A stretch of DNA of 64,000 nt from Singulisphaera sp. GP187 (lineage in GTDB: Bacteria > Planctomycetota > Planctomycetia > Isosphaerales > Isosphaeraceae), in NCBI RefSeq assembly GCF_900129635.1, contig NZ_FSRB01000001.1, forward strand, positions 4,627,501-4,691,500, in the 5' to 3' direction. Positions within the stretch are counted from its first letter, which is position 1. Each line of letters opens with the position of its first letter. Position numbers and translations under genes: made by a program. The notes beneath the pieces were generated by a model. The model was not told the origin of the DNA, ran no database searches, and saw only the letters and a list, made by a program, of their open reading frames with translations. Shown piece after piece: positions 52,766 through 61,778 of the stretch.

Positions 52766-55591
52766 TTAATCCACAAACACAAGTTCATTCGCCATCAGCA
52801 GAACATGAGCATAGCGTTCATGGCGAGTCAGCGGCTGCTTCTGGATTGTTTCCTCGGTGCCCGTTGCCGCCGACGTGCCGTGGAGGAAACGCAGCCCCCG
52901 TTGGATTTCTTCCGCGGAGGGATCGCGTTGATAGGCACATTGATAGAGGTCGCGAACCCGTTCCGCGTCGTCGTCAAGCCGTTGGAAGGAAGGCCGGTTC
53001 GCCATCTTGCACGCTTGTTCCATGACGAAGGGGCTGTTCAGAAAAAAGAGCGATTGTTGCGGCACGGTGGTGGCGTCACGCTGAGCCGTGGACAGATCCG
53101 GGTTGGCAAAATCGAAGACCCGGTAGAGCGCCAGCAAGTCATTGCGATCAATGGTTCCATACACCGTGCGGCGATTGGCGAACCGGCCTTCCCGCGGCTT
53201 GAGCAGATCGACCGGACGTCCCCCGCAGGAATGGTCCAGATTGCCCGCAACCCCCAGGAGCGTGTCCCTGATCGATTCGAAGTCGAGTCGCCGGCGGTTC
53301 ATTTTCGAAAGCAGCCGGTTATCCGGATCCAACGTCTCATCGCGCAGGTGGTTGTCGCTCTGTTGCTGGTAAACGCTCGACAGCATCAACACGCGGTGCA
53401 GCTTCTTGAGCGACCACCCGTCCTCGATGAACCGCCAGGCAAGGTAGTCCAGCAGTTCGGGATGGCTCGGTGGATCAGCGCGTAACCCAAAGTCGTCGGG
53501 AGTCGTCACCAGACCGGCACCAAAATGATGGAGCCAGACGCGGTTCACCATGACGCGGGCCGTGAGGGGATTCTCCCGGCTGGCGACCGCTCGGGCCAAT
53601 TCCAGTCGGCCGCTGCCGCGGGTAAACGGCTCCCGTTCGTCTCCCGACAGAATTGCCAGAAACCGGCGGGGAGCCTCCTCACCCAACCGGTCCGGGTTCC
53701 CACGGATGAACACCCGGCTGTTCGCCGGTCGCGGACTGTCCACGAGCGCCATGGCTCGCAGGGGAGCGCCCGGATGATTGGCTTCAAGTCGATCGATTTC
53801 TGCGTTGAGGGGTCCCAACTGCATGAGCGCCGTCGTGCGAAATAGCGGCCGCATCAACTTGGCCGGCAAGTTGCCGGGGCTGTCCTTGCCGTAAAACACC
53901 TGGCGTAGTGCTTCCTGCTCGGCGTCAGGCAGTGCCTGGGGGGAGGCCGAGTTGGTGTCCCGATCGGCCTCGCTCCGCAGCTCTTGCCATCGCTTGTCCG
54001 CATCCTCGAACAGCTTGCCGTAGCGTTCCGCCACATCCTTCAAAGAGGTTGGTGGTTCGCCTGCAAAAGCCTGGGCCACCAGCGAGTTCACGGGATGGGC
54101 GAACGAGTTGGCCGACAGTCTCTCGATCTTGGCCCGGTCGGCGAATTCCGAACTCGGCAGTGCCGTAAACGCGAACCAAGGGGCGAAGATCGGATCGGAT
54201 TCCCGGTTCATTTTTTCCAACGCCTTCAGCCAACGCGTGGCGCCGACCTGGAGGATTTTCCGATCGCTCAACCCAAATTCTTCCTTGATGAGTCCGGCCA
54301 GTTGGGCCGGTTCCCGGCTCAGGAGCAGGCACTGGGCGGTTTGCTGGCGGTGCTGCTTGAGTACCTCCGCCTCCTGCTTGCGGATGAAGTCATCCAACTT
54401 CGCCTGGAGCGACGCGCGTTTTGGCAGATACTCCGCGTGCGCTTTCGGATCGGGGGCGATGCCGAGGAGGGGCATTTCGTCCGGCGCGACGGAACTGGCA
54501 AAAACGCCGTGGAGGGCGTAATAATCGCGAGTGGGAATCGGATCGTACTTGTGATCGTGGCACCGCGCGCAGCTCACCGACAGCGCCATCGTGCCGCGCA
54601 TGACGACGTCGATCCGGTCGTCGATCGTGTCGTGGACGTTCATGAACTGCCGGCCGCACGTCAGGAATGCCAGACCGGCAAGCGCCTGTTTGTTCTCGCC
54701 AAGGTCGAGCTGATCCGCCGCAAGTTGTTGGAGCAGGAATTCATCATAAGGCAGATCGGCGTTGAACGCGCGAATCACGTAATCGCGATAGGTGAAGGCG
54801 TAGGGACTATCGGTCGTGGCGAATCGGGCCACATCCAGCCAGTGACGGCCCCAGCGTTCGCCGTAATGGGGCGAGGCGAGCAAACGATCCACGACGGTTG
54901 CGAACGCGTCTGGGGACTTGTCCGCCACGAAGGCCGCGACTTCCTCCGGTGTCGGCGGCAACCCGATCAGGTCATAAGTGGCCCGCCGAATCAGGGTTCG
55001 TTTGTCCGCCGGCTGCGCGGGCTGCATTCCAGCGGGTTCGAGCTTGGCGAGAACAAACGAATCAACCGGTGATTGTATCCAGCGTTGATTCTTGACCGCG
55101 GGAAGTGCGGGTCGCTTCACCGGCTGGAAGGCCCAGTGGGTGCGCGCACTCGCCCTGATCTTGTCCACCGGAACGCCCGCTCGCGGCAGCGGGGCTCCCA
55201 TTCTCACCCACGCTTCGAGATCGGCGACCTGCACCTCGGTCAGCCTTTTGCCGTCAGGCGGCATGCGCAGATCTTCATCCTTGTCGCGCACGGCCTTGAT
55301 CAGCAGACTCATCTCGGGGTCGCCGGCCACAAAAATTGGGCCGGAATCGCCTCCTTTGAGGAGCCCCTCCTGACTGTCGAGCAGCAGCCCCCCCTTGGCC
55401 TTCTTGCTTTCCTGGCTGTGACATTGATAACACTTGTTCGCAAGAAGCGGACGAATCTGTGTTTCAAAGAACTCGATGCCCTTGGCGTCGCTACCGGCAG
55501 GCGGAGCCGCGCGGAGCACGGGCGACGTACCGGCAACCCACCCCAGCGTCAGCAGGAGCCAACTCGCAATGCTCCGGTACGATCTTCGCAC
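52766..55591 (-). CDS. Planctomycete cytochrome C / PSCyt2-PSD1 (DUF1549/DUF1553) protein
   Basis: The 941-residue exported protein has an N-terminal signal (IASWLLLTLGWVAGTSPVLRA) and a c-type heme motif CYQCH at 54-58 with a downstream LRMPPDGKRLTEVQVADLEAWV (PSCyt1). PSCyt2/DUF1549 follows (HWAFQPVKRPALPAVKN, IDSFVL-like SPVDSFVLAKLE, RWGRHWLDVARFATTD) and then PSD1/DUF1553 (RLELARAVASRENPLTARVMVNRVWLHHFGAGLV, DDFGLRADPPSHPELLDYLA). These are planctomycete-specific envelope proteins, nearly always paired with a DUF1501 gene as here (57-bp gap). A role in polymer handling or electron transfer is proposed for the family but not established. Confidence 0.94.
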   Translation of the reverse strand: MRRSYRSIASWLLLTLGWVAGTSPVLRAAPPAGSDAKGIEFFETQIRPLLANKCYQCHSQESKKAKGGLLLDSQEGLLKGGDSGPIFVAGDPEMSLLIKAVRDKDEDLRMPPDGKRLTEVQVADLEAWVRMGAPLPRAGVPVDKIRASARTHWAFQPVKRPALPAVKNQRWIQSPVDSFVLAKLEPAGMQPAQPADKRTLIRRATYDLIGLPPTPEEVAAFVADKSPDAFATVVDRLLASPHYGERWGRHWLDVARFATTDSPYAFTYRDYVIRAFNADLPYDEFLLQQLAADQLDLGENKQALAGLAFLTCGRQFMNVHDTIDDRIDVVMRGTMALSVSCARCHDHKYDPIPTRDYYALHGVFASSVAPDEMPLLGIAPDPKAHAEYLPKRASLQAKLDDFIRKQEAEVLKQHRQQTAQCLLLSREPAQLAGLIKEEFGLSDRKILQVGATRWLKALEKMNRESDPIFAPWFAFTALPSSEFADRAKIERLSANSFAHPVNSLVAQAFAGEPPTSLKDVAERYGKLFEDADKRWQELRSEADRDTNSASPQALPDAEQEALRQVFYGKDSPGNLPAKLMRPLFRTTALMQLGPLNAEIDRLEANHPGAPLRAMALVDSPRPANSRVFIRGNPDRLGEEAPRRFLAILSGDEREPFTRGSGRLELARAVASRENPLTARVMVNRVWLHHFGAGLVTTPDDFGLRADPPSHPELLDYLAWRFIEDGWSLKKLHRVLMLSSVYQQQSDNHLRDETLDPDNRLLSKMNRRRLDFESIRDTLLGVAGNLDHSCGGRPVDLLKPREGRFANRRTVYGTIDRNDLLALYRVFDFANPDLSTAQRDATTVPQQSLFFLNSPFVMEQACKMANRPSFQRLDDDAERVRDLYQCAYQRDPSAEEIQRGLRFLHGTSAATGTEETIQKQPLTRHERYAHVLLMANELVFVD

Positions 55592-55648
55592 GGGATTCCT
55601 CCTTCACCTCGGGATGTCTCACGTGTCGCTCGCCGCGTCGTCAGGACG

Positions 55649-57103
55649 CTAAGCAATCAGTTCCTGCACCACTTCGCCGTACACGTCGGTGAGGCGAAAA
55701 TCCCGACTGGCGTGGCGGTAGGTCAGCTTGGTGTGATCGAATCCGAGCAGGTGCAGAATCGTGGCGTGGAGGTCGTGGACGTGGACCTTCTGCTCGACCG
55801 CCCGAAAGCCAAATTCGTCTGTACTGCCATGCACATACCCGCCTTTGACGCCGCCACCGGCCAGCCACATGGTGAAACCATGATGGTTGTGGTCGCGACC
55901 ATTGCCCCTCGTGTTGTTGGGGAGGCCCATCAGCAATTCCACGGTCGGAGTGCGGCCGAACTCCCCTCCCCAAATGACCAGGGTGTCGTCAAGCATGCCC
56001 CGCTGTTTGAGGTCTTTCAGTAATGCACCGATCGCCTGATCGCACTGCCTGGCCAGACTGCGGTGGCCTGCTTCCAGGTTCTGGTGGTGGTCCCAATCGC
56101 TGCCGACCCAGGCCTGCACGAAGCGGACTCCTCGCTCGACCAGTCGGCGCGCGATCAGGATCTGCCGGGCCTCGGTGCCTTCCCCGTACATTCGGCGGAT
56201 CGACTCGGGTTCCCGGCTGATGTCGAACGCCTCCGCCGCTTCCCGTTGCATGCGTGCGCCAAGCTCAAACGACTGAATGCGGGCCTCGATCTGTGCGTTC
56301 CTGTCGCGCTCCTGGCGGTGACTTTCGTTGAGTTCCCGCAAGAGTTCGAGTTGCCGGCGCTGGTCCGCGTGGGAAATCCGCAGGTTGGTGGTATTCTCAA
56401 TCAGCTTTTCGATCTGCGTATGCCTGGTGTCGACATACGTTCCCTGGTAAGCGCCCGGCAGAAACCCTGCTCGCCAGTTTTGGGCACCGCCGTTGCCCGG
56501 GTATCCGCCGGGGCGCATGGCGACAAACCCAGGGAGGTTCTGGTTCTCACTGCCCAACCCGTAGGTCACCCAGGAGCCGAGGCTGGGCCGGATCAACCGC
56601 GCGTCCCCGCAGTTCATCAACAGAATCGACGGGATGTGGTTGGGCACGTCGGCCTGCATGGAACGGATCACCGCGATGTCGTCGATGCACCCCCCGACGT
56701 GGGGGAACAGTTCGCTGACCTCAATCCCGCTCTGCCCGTAGCGATGGAACTTGAAGGGCGACCGCATGACGGTCCCGGTTCGGCGTTCGGTGACCTGGTG
56801 GATGCTCTGGGGGAGTTGCTGGCCGTGGTGTTTGTCGAGTGCCGGTTTGTGGTCGAAGGTATCGACGTGGGACGGCCCGCCGCTCAAGAACAGGTGAATC
56901 ACGCGCTTGGCCTTGGCGGCAAAGTGCGGCTGCATCGGCACCGGAGGCACGTCGAGGCTGCTTGCCGGGCGCGCTACGTCGCCGAACGCGTCGCCCATGA
57001 CGCCTGCCAGTGCCAGCGCCCCCATTCCCATACCGCCGCGGCAGAGTAAGTCCCGGCGGGTCAGAAAGCGGTCGTCCCATCGTGGTTGGTCATGGCGGCG
57101 CAT
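55649..57103 (-). CDS. DUF1501 Tat-exported protein
   Basis: The 484-residue protein starts with a twin-arginine leader (LTRRDLLCRGGMGMGALALAG). Sulfatase/alkaline-phosphatase-like DUF1501 motifs follow: LFLSGGPSHVDTFDHKP, MRSPFKFHRYGQSGIEVSELFPH, RLIRPSLGSWVTYGLGSEN, IWGGEFGRTPTVE and GRDHNHHGFTMWLAGGGVKGG. ATG 57103 is chosen because GGAG precedes it by 7 nt and it falls just before the Tat leader; an in-frame ATG lies at 57115. It is the standard partner of the PSD1 gene immediately downstream. Confidence 0.93.
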   Translation of the reverse strand: MRRHDQPRWDDRFLTRRDLLCRGGMGMGALALAGVMGDAFGDVARPASSLDVPPVPMQPHFAAKAKRVIHLFLSGGPSHVDTFDHKPALDKHHGQQLPQSIHQVTERRTGTVMRSPFKFHRYGQSGIEVSELFPHVGGCIDDIAVIRSMQADVPNHIPSILLMNCGDARLIRPSLGSWVTYGLGSENQNLPGFVAMRPGGYPGNGGAQNWRAGFLPGAYQGTYVDTRHTQIEKLIENTTNLRISHADQRRQLELLRELNESHRQERDRNAQIEARIQSFELGARMQREAAEAFDISREPESIRRMYGEGTEARQILIARRLVERGVRFVQAWVGSDWDHHQNLEAGHRSLARQCDQAIGALLKDLKQRGMLDDTLVIWGGEFGRTPTVELLMGLPNNTRGNGRDHNHHGFTMWLAGGGVKGGYVHGSTDEFGFRAVEQKVHVHDLHATILHLLGFDHTKLTYRHASRDFRLTDVYGEVVQELIA

Positions 57104-57195
57104 CGGTTTCTCCATCGAGGCAGGAAACGCTGTGAGCGACTGAGAGCGAGGAAAGCCAAGGGACGCGTTCGACACGCGCCCCGGCGGTGGCCTTG

Positions 57196-57846
57196 TCACT
57201 CGTCGAGTGCCAAGGGCTTCCCGAGCATCTCCTTCCACTGCTTCTTCTGCGCGTCCGTGAGGAGGGCCTCGATTTTGCCTTCCTGCTCCTTGCGGATCTT
57301 CATCACTTTGGGCCGAATTTCCTCGGGATCACCCCCCGACTGGGCCTCTTTGATCAGGGGTTCGACCTTCTTCTGCAGTTCCTGGACGACCGCCATGAAT
57401 TGCTTCCGTTGCTCGTTCGTGATCTTCAGGGCTTTCGCAAGCTCCGGCCTACCGTGGAACAGGGCCAACGCCCCCGCCTGCTGCAACCCCAGTTGGTGCA
57501 AACGCTTGCTCTGGTCTTCGTTAAGCGTCGCCTTCAGCACCGAGCTCAGTTTCTCCTGCTCCTTCTGCCGGAACGCTTGGAGCTTTTTCTCGTGCTCCGC
57601 CCCGTTCAGGCCCTCGAGCGACTGGAAAAACTGCCCGATGTCGAGAAACCGTTCCCGGAGGTGCTCCTCCACCTTTTCCTTCTGCTCGTCGGTCAGCTTC
57701 AGCTCCTCCTGCACGACGTCGCGGAACACCATGAAGGGGCCGTGCAGGTTCCGCGCAATCTCCTTGCGCGCCTCCTCGGGAATATCCTGGGCGCACACGA
57801 GGCCGAGGAACACCAACGCACCGACACCAACTTTCAGGTTATGCAT
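57196..57846 (-). CDS. Secreted Spy/CpxP-like (LTXXQ) coiled-coil protein
   Basis: The 216-residue protein has a short signal peptide (MHNLKVGVGALVFLGLVCAQ) and is almost wholly charged helix. Repeated LTxEQ-type turns appear: KLTDEQKEKVEEHLRE, TLNEDQSKRLHQLG, KITNEQRKQFMAVVQ, LLTDAQKKQWKEM. This matches planctomycete relatives of the Spy/CpxP periplasmic chaperones. ATG 57846 follows AAGGAAAGAGAG. It is the first gene of the seven-gene run, 92 bp before the DUF1501 gene. Confidence 0.82.
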   Translation of the reverse strand: MHNLKVGVGALVFLGLVCAQDIPEEARKEIARNLHGPFMVFRDVVQEELKLTDEQKEKVEEHLRERFLDIGQFFQSLEGLNGAEHEKKLQAFRQKEQEKLSSVLKATLNEDQSKRLHQLGLQQAGALALFHGRPELAKALKITNEQRKQFMAVVQELQKKVEPLIKEAQSGGDPEEIRPKVMKIRKEQEGKIEALLTDAQKKQWKEMLGKPLALDE

Positions 57847-58318
57847 GGCTCTCTTTCCTTTTGGGATCGGGGGAGTGATGGATATCGCCGGTACATCGAC
57901 AACATCCGAGGACATCAATCGCGCATGCCGTCCTCGTCCATGTTCGGCACGCCCTCGAGCGCCGCCGTGTTGACTCCCTTGATCTCGCCCTTGCACACGA
58001 CCGTCAGATCAACCATCCGTTCGGCGTAGTGCAGGCTCGAGTTTTCCGCGGGATTGCTCCGACTACTAAACATAAGTCAGAGATCATGCCGGGTGGAGCA
58101 CGGCTCCATCGCGCGGCCGTCGGAACCGCGGATCGTCACCCGTTCGGGTGGCCACGGGCCGCCGCCCTCATATGTGCTGCTCAAGTGGTCTTGTTCCAGC
58201 CCGTTGCAAGCCCCAAGGCGTCGTGGATCGGGGCTGCGAACCGGGTCATGGAAATGCCCCCTGGAGAAAACAAACCAACCGGTCTGTCTGCTTCTACCCG
58301 AAACAAGACCGCCAGGTT
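57847..58318. promoter_or_regulatory. Probable promoter region of the seven-gene run
   Basis: This 472-bp gap lies between tetR and the first gene of the run. It carries the best TetR-operator-like palindrome (58270-58287). No gene is seen. Promoter boxes were not identified with confidence. Confidence 0.45.
58270..58287. promoter_or_regulatory. TetR-operator-like palindrome, site 1
   Basis: ACAAACC-AACC-GGTCTGT is an imperfect dyad (6 of 7 positions per arm) of the size and form bound by TetR-family repressors. It lies downstream of tetR and upstream of the seven-gene run. The arm recurs at site 2 in the tetR promoter. Confidence 0.6.
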
Positions 58319-58945
58319 TCACGATCCCAGGGATTTCTTGAGGTGCTCTTTCAGGTACGCCAATTGCTGGGGGAGCAGTTCGGCGTCGCCGAGCGTACGA
58401 GCCTGCATGATTGCCCCTTCAATGACCGTGACGATGTAGCGGGCCAACTCGCTGGGATTCGTCCGCCGCCCCGCGCGTCCCTGCCGTGCCTTCGCCTCCA
58501 GGTGGGGGAGGAACTCCTTCGCCATCTCGTCGAAGCACTCGGCCAGACGCTTGCGAAATCCGTCGTGACAATCGCTCAGGGCCGTGCTCATGTTGCCGAT
58601 GATGCAACCCCCTTTGCAGCCCTCCCGGCGCCGGACCATTTCCTGGATGGCGTCCAGCCGCCGGAAAACTCTCTGAAGCGGATCAGCCGGCTTGGCGAGC
58701 GGCAATTCCTGCTCGATCGCATCGAGCAGTTGTCGGCGTTGCTCCATGTGCCAGTCCAGGACCGCGAAACCGAGGTCCTCCCGGTCACGGAATTGGTGGA
58801 AGAACGCGCCCTTCGACACCTGGGCGGAGGCCAGGACCTCTTCCAGCTTCGTGTCGTGATACCCTTTGAGGGCAAAAAGGCGGGCCGCCGCCTGGAGGAT
58901 CTTCGCTCGGGTTTCCAGCGCGCGCGGTTGCGTGACAACCTTCAT
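58319..58945 (-). CDS. TetR-family transcriptional regulator
   Basis: The 208-residue protein has the TetR N-terminal helix-turn-helix: RAKILQAAARLFALKGYHDTKLEEVLASAQVSKGAFFHQFRDREDL. The ligand domain is of the LmrA/YxaF-like kind, including GCKGGCIIGNMSTALSDCHDGFR, where three Cys could sense redox or bind a thiol-reactive ligand. ATG 58945 follows a GAGATCGCCG leader; the upstream frame to 59080 is not conserved-looking. Operator-like palindromes lie 16-33 bp upstream of the start and 32 bp beyond the stop, suggesting autoregulation and control of the run that follows on the same strand. Confidence 0.9.
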   Translation of the reverse strand: MKVVTQPRALETRAKILQAAARLFALKGYHDTKLEEVLASAQVSKGAFFHQFRDREDLGFAVLDWHMEQRRQLLDAIEQELPLAKPADPLQRVFRRLDAIQEMVRRREGCKGGCIIGNMSTALSDCHDGFRKRLAECFDEMAKEFLPHLEAKARQGRAGRRTNPSELARYIVTVIEGAIMQARTLGDAELLPQQLAYLKEHLKKSLGS

Positions 58946-58960
58946 CGGCGATCTCACAAA

Positions 58961-58978
58961 ACAGGATGGTTGGTTTGT
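58961..58978. promoter_or_regulatory. TetR-operator-like palindrome, site 2
   Basis: ACAGGAT-GGTT-GGTTTGT shares a full right arm (GGTTTGT) and part of the left arm with site 1 (read on the other strand). It lies directly upstream of the tetR start, as expected for autorepression. Confidence 0.55.
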
Positions 58979-59168
58979 TATTGTGGCCGCGTCGGGTACG
59001 CCGATCAAGAGAGGCGTCACGGGTCCGGTGGGCCGGTCGGCGTGTCCACGGCCCGCCGGTCCCGATTGGAGAGGGACCAACCCAGCAGGATCGCCACGTA
59101 AAGCTTCGCCGAACCCGTTTCCCCCTGCTTCGACGCGATCGGTCGTGGCGTCATCGTGGGTCCAACGA

Positions 59169-59254
59169 TTCCCGTAGTGTGGGCACGGCCCACCATCTTA
59201 ACCTCCGCTTTGGCAAGGAGATCGGGATGGTGGGCCGTGCCCACACTACGGGAA
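59169..59254. repeat. Perfect 29-bp inverted repeat
   Basis: Arm 59169-59197 (TTCCCGTAGTGTGGGCACGG...) is exactly complementary to 59226-59254, with a 28-nt loop. The GTGGGCACGGCCCACCAT core recurs singly near 2871, 15331 and 48325, so it is a dispersed family. Confidence 0.75.
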
Positions 59255-59356
59255 GAATCCGATCCTGACCACCGACCCATCGAAAAAGCTCACGAATTCA
59301 TACAAATCCATACGAATCTTTACATGGCCACCGTAGCAAGACGGGATTTAGCGAGC

Positions 59357-59415
59357 GTCGACCCGTGCCCAGCGTAACAGGCGAGACGTGTTGAATTGAG
59401 ACGATGCCGGATCAA
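59357..59415. repeat. 59-bp dispersed repeat, copy 2 (intergenic)
   Basis: This is the second copy of the sequence at 51455-51513, same orientation, 5 mismatches. Here it is not in a supported gene. Confidence 0.8.
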
Positions 59416-59677
59416 GAATGGCCCGATCGACAACGCGCCTCGAGTCGATTCTGGCGTTTCATGTGGCCCCTCGGCAACATCTTTCGACCGAATGGACTCG
59501 AGATCCCTGGTTCCGTGCCCTTGGTGTCGGCACTTTTTCGATTGGCGATCTATGATAGACCAAAGGGGAGGCTCCGTCCGCTGCGAGTTGGCGGTCGTTC
59601 TGATTTCGCCCGACAGGGAATCGGTCGGGCCAAAGGCGTCGGAATCAGTCCCTTGGCTCGGAGGTAGGGTGCAGGTC

Positions 59678-60163
59678 TTGAAGCTTAGCAGAACCTCGGT
59701 TCCCCCCGTTTGGGGTCCACGGCGCGGAGCCGTCGCCGTCGAGTTGGCATTGGTTCTCCCGCTCTTGCTGACCCTCTTGCTCGGCGTTTGGGATCTCGGT
59801 CGGCTCATCGACGCCGTCCAGATCCTCAACAACGCCACGCGAGAGGGGGGGCGTTGCGCCTCGACCGGCCAGGTCAGCGTTACGGAGATTCAGCAAGCCG
59901 TGCTCAACGCGATGTCCCAGGCCGGGCTCGTGACGACTGGGGTGACCGTGACCGTGACCAACCTGACGAATGCCGCCAACTCCGACCCGATGGTCGCCGA
60001 TCAACTCGACCAGTTCGAGATCACCACGACGCTCCCCTCCAACAACGTGCGCTGGATCGCAATGAACAACCTGCTCGGCTCAAATACGCTGACGGCCACT
60101 TGCCGCTGGAACTCGATGAAGGACATCCCCTTGACTGTACCGACCTCGATCCCGATCAACTGA
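59678..60163 (+). CDS. TadE-like pilus/secretion protein 1
   Basis: The product begins near KLSRTSVPPVWGPRRGAVAVELAL and has the TadE signature: RRGAVAVELALVLPLLLTLLLGVWDLGR, with the Glu in the hydrophobic segment and a Gly/Ala-type peptidase-like site. A periplasmic domain follows. TTG 59678 is proposed with GGAGGT 12 nt upstream; GTG 59669 is an alternative. About 161 residues. TadE/F proteins are minor pseudopilins of tad (Flp) pili. A second TadE gene follows 77 bp downstream. Confidence 0.82.
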   Translation: MKLSRTSVPPVWGPRRGAVAVELALVLPLLLTLLLGVWDLGRLIDAVQILNNATREGGRCASTGQVSVTEIQQAVLNAMSQAGLVTTGVTVTVTNLTNAANSDPMVADQLDQFEITTTLPSNNVRWIAMNNLLGSNTLTATCRWNSMKDIPLTVPTSIPIN

Positions 60164-60240
60164 ACGAACGCGAGCTCTGGCCGACTCTCCCCGCCAATCG
60201 AATCCAACTTATTTTTATCAATGACGGAGCATTTCAGCCG

Positions 60241-60696
60241 ATGATCAAGCGAAGCTCCTGGCCAACGCGACGCCGCGGTGCGGTGCTGGTCGAAGCCGCC
60301 ATCATCCTCCCGATCTTCCTCATGATCCTGATCGGCATCTTTGAGTACAGCCGGTTCGTCATGGTGAGAAACCTCGTCGATAACGCGGCCCGTGAGGGAG
60401 CCCGCTACGCGATCGTCCATGCCTACGATAAGACGACCGCGGACGTCCAGGCCTATGTCCTCAAGAAGCTCGCGGGCCAAGAGGGGCAGTTGAGCGCCGG
60501 GAGTCCCACGATCCAGGTCTTCAAAGCCAACCCGACCACAGGCGCCAACCTGGATCTCTGGACCAATGCCCGCTTCGGCGACTCGGTCATGGTGCAAATC
60601 ACCGGCACGTACCGTCCCGCGGCGCCACGACTCCTACTGATGAACAGCACCATCCAGGTGAAAGCCCAAGCGATGATGCGCTGCGAGGCCAATTGA
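60241..60696 (+). CDS. TadE-like pilus/secretion protein 2
   Basis: The 151-residue protein has RRRGAVLVEAAIILPIFLMILIGIFEYSRFVMVRNLVDNAAREGARYAI, the classic TadE segment with Glu in the hydrophobic stretch and the 'NAAREGAR' helix. GGAG lies ~11 nt before ATG 60241. With the preceding gene it forms a small pseudopilin pair. The TadG-like protein at the right edge is on the opposite strand, beyond the ABC transporter. No tad secretion ATPase is in the window. Confidence 0.88.
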   Translation: MIKRSSWPTRRRGAVLVEAAIILPIFLMILIGIFEYSRFVMVRNLVDNAAREGARYAIVHAYDKTTADVQAYVLKKLAGQEGQLSAGSPTIQVFKANPTTGANLDLWTNARFGDSVMVQITGTYRPAAPRLLLMNSTIQVKAQAMMRCEAN

Positions 60697-60764
60697 TCCA
60701 GGCCTGGTTGGTCGAGGGTGGACAACGGCCATCAGACCTTTTGACCTTACCACACACACACACT

Positions 60765-61778
60765 TCAATAATCGGTCGTCGCGAATTTCCGGGCCGCCGC
60801 CGCCAGGATCAAACAGGCGGTTGCCAAAGAGCTGAGCACCGAGAGAACGGGATGGAACCGGTGGATCCGCCGCACGGTCTCGAATTCGGGGACCGTGGCG
60901 AAGTGGCGTTCCGCGTCGATCGCGTGGCTGAGGATGAGGCTCAAGTCGGCCGGCTTGGGGAGGACCCAGTAACTCACCTCGACCGAGCCGCGAAGCCAGG
61001 GCGACAGCGGCGCGATTTCACGGTTGAGCTCGGGCAAGGCGACGACCGCGTGTCGGCCGTAGTTCGTCCCCCAGCAGAGGAACCAGAAGAGGAGCGAGCC
61101 GAACAGGCAGGCCACCGTGCGCTTTCGACACGCCGCGATCAGCGTCGAGACACTATAGAAAAGAGCGAACTGGTGCACGAGTAACGGGATCCCCCACAAG
61201 TAGCTCGCATCCCAGATCCCGGTGCGGACCCCAAGCGCCGTCCAGGTGCCCAGGAAGAAGACGACCGCCTGAAACGCGACGAACGTGATCACCCCAATAT
61301 ATTTTCCCAGGAGCAGGAGACTGCGGGGAACGGGCTTGGCCAGCAGCACCGTGACCGCCCCGGGTGCAAGGAAGGCGGGTAAGAACCCGGCGGTCCAGAC
61401 CAAGGCCATGAGCAGGCCGACCGTGTCCGCCGCGGCGGTGGCCAGGACGAGTTGAATGAACTGGATGGCGTCCTGGGCATCGCGGCCCAGGGGAATCCGA
61501 AACGCGCCGAAGGCGAGGGACATCGAGCCGTTGGCGATGTCCACACCGTCGCGCGGAGCCAGCGTCCGCTCCGCGCTCGAGGCGGTTCGCGGCAGGAAGT
61601 CGGGCCGTTCGTCCGGCCGGTGCAAGGGGGCGCCGCCTTGGACGCTGATGCTCAGGCAGGTCAAAATGCCCAGGCCGCTGAGCGTCAGCATCATCCCGAA
61701 GACCCTGGAGTCGAGCGACTGGCGGAACGTGTCGCGGACCAACCAGGCGAGCACCCGGAGGGTGGCGTAACGGCTCAT
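60765..61778 (-). CDS. ABC transporter permease (ABC-2 like)
   Basis: The 337-residue polytopic protein (MSRYATLRVLAWLVRDTFRQ) has ~6 hydrophobic helices, including LVLATAAADTVGLLMALVWTAGFLPAFL and GKYIGVITFVAFQAVVFFLGTWTAL, separated by a large extracytoplasmic loop with SISVQGGAPLHRPDERPDFL. This is the pattern of planctomycete ABC-2-type permeases for gliding or envelope export. ATG 61778 overlaps the ATPase stop (ATGA). It is co-transcribed with the ATPase just upstream. Confidence 0.85.
   Translation of the reverse strand: MSRYATLRVLAWLVRDTFRQSLDSRVFGMMLTLSGLGILTCLSISVQGGAPLHRPDERPDFLPRTASSAERTLAPRDGVDIANGSMSLAFGAFRIPLGRDAQDAIQFIQLVLATAAADTVGLLMALVWTAGFLPAFLAPGAVTVLLAKPVPRSLLLLGKYIGVITFVAFQAVVFFLGTWTALGVRTGIWDASYLWGIPLLVHQFALFYSVSTLIAACRKRTVACLFGSLLFWFLCWGTNYGRHAVVALPELNREIAPLSPWLRGSVEVSYWVLPKPADLSLILSHAIDAERHFATVPEFETVRRIHRFHPVLSVLSSLATACLILAAAARKFATTDY

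Larger units (their letters stand above)
58979..59677. other. Gap upstream of the TadE-like genes, with two repeats
   Basis: No gene is supported. It contains the 29-bp-arm inverted repeat (59169-59254) and the second copy of the 59-bp repeat (59357-59415). The frame upstream of the TadE start stays open to 59396 but its composition is not protein-like. Confidence 0.5.

Noticed and set aside
59396..59677. N-terminal extension of the first TadE-like protein, with a CPWC-containing segment
   Set aside because: It contains a dispersed repeat and lacks a ribosome site; TadE proteins start just before the RRG/hydrophobic segment.
60740..60765. CACACACA run between convergent genes
   Set aside because: A short dinucleotide run without a hairpin or T-tract; no evidence that it is functional.
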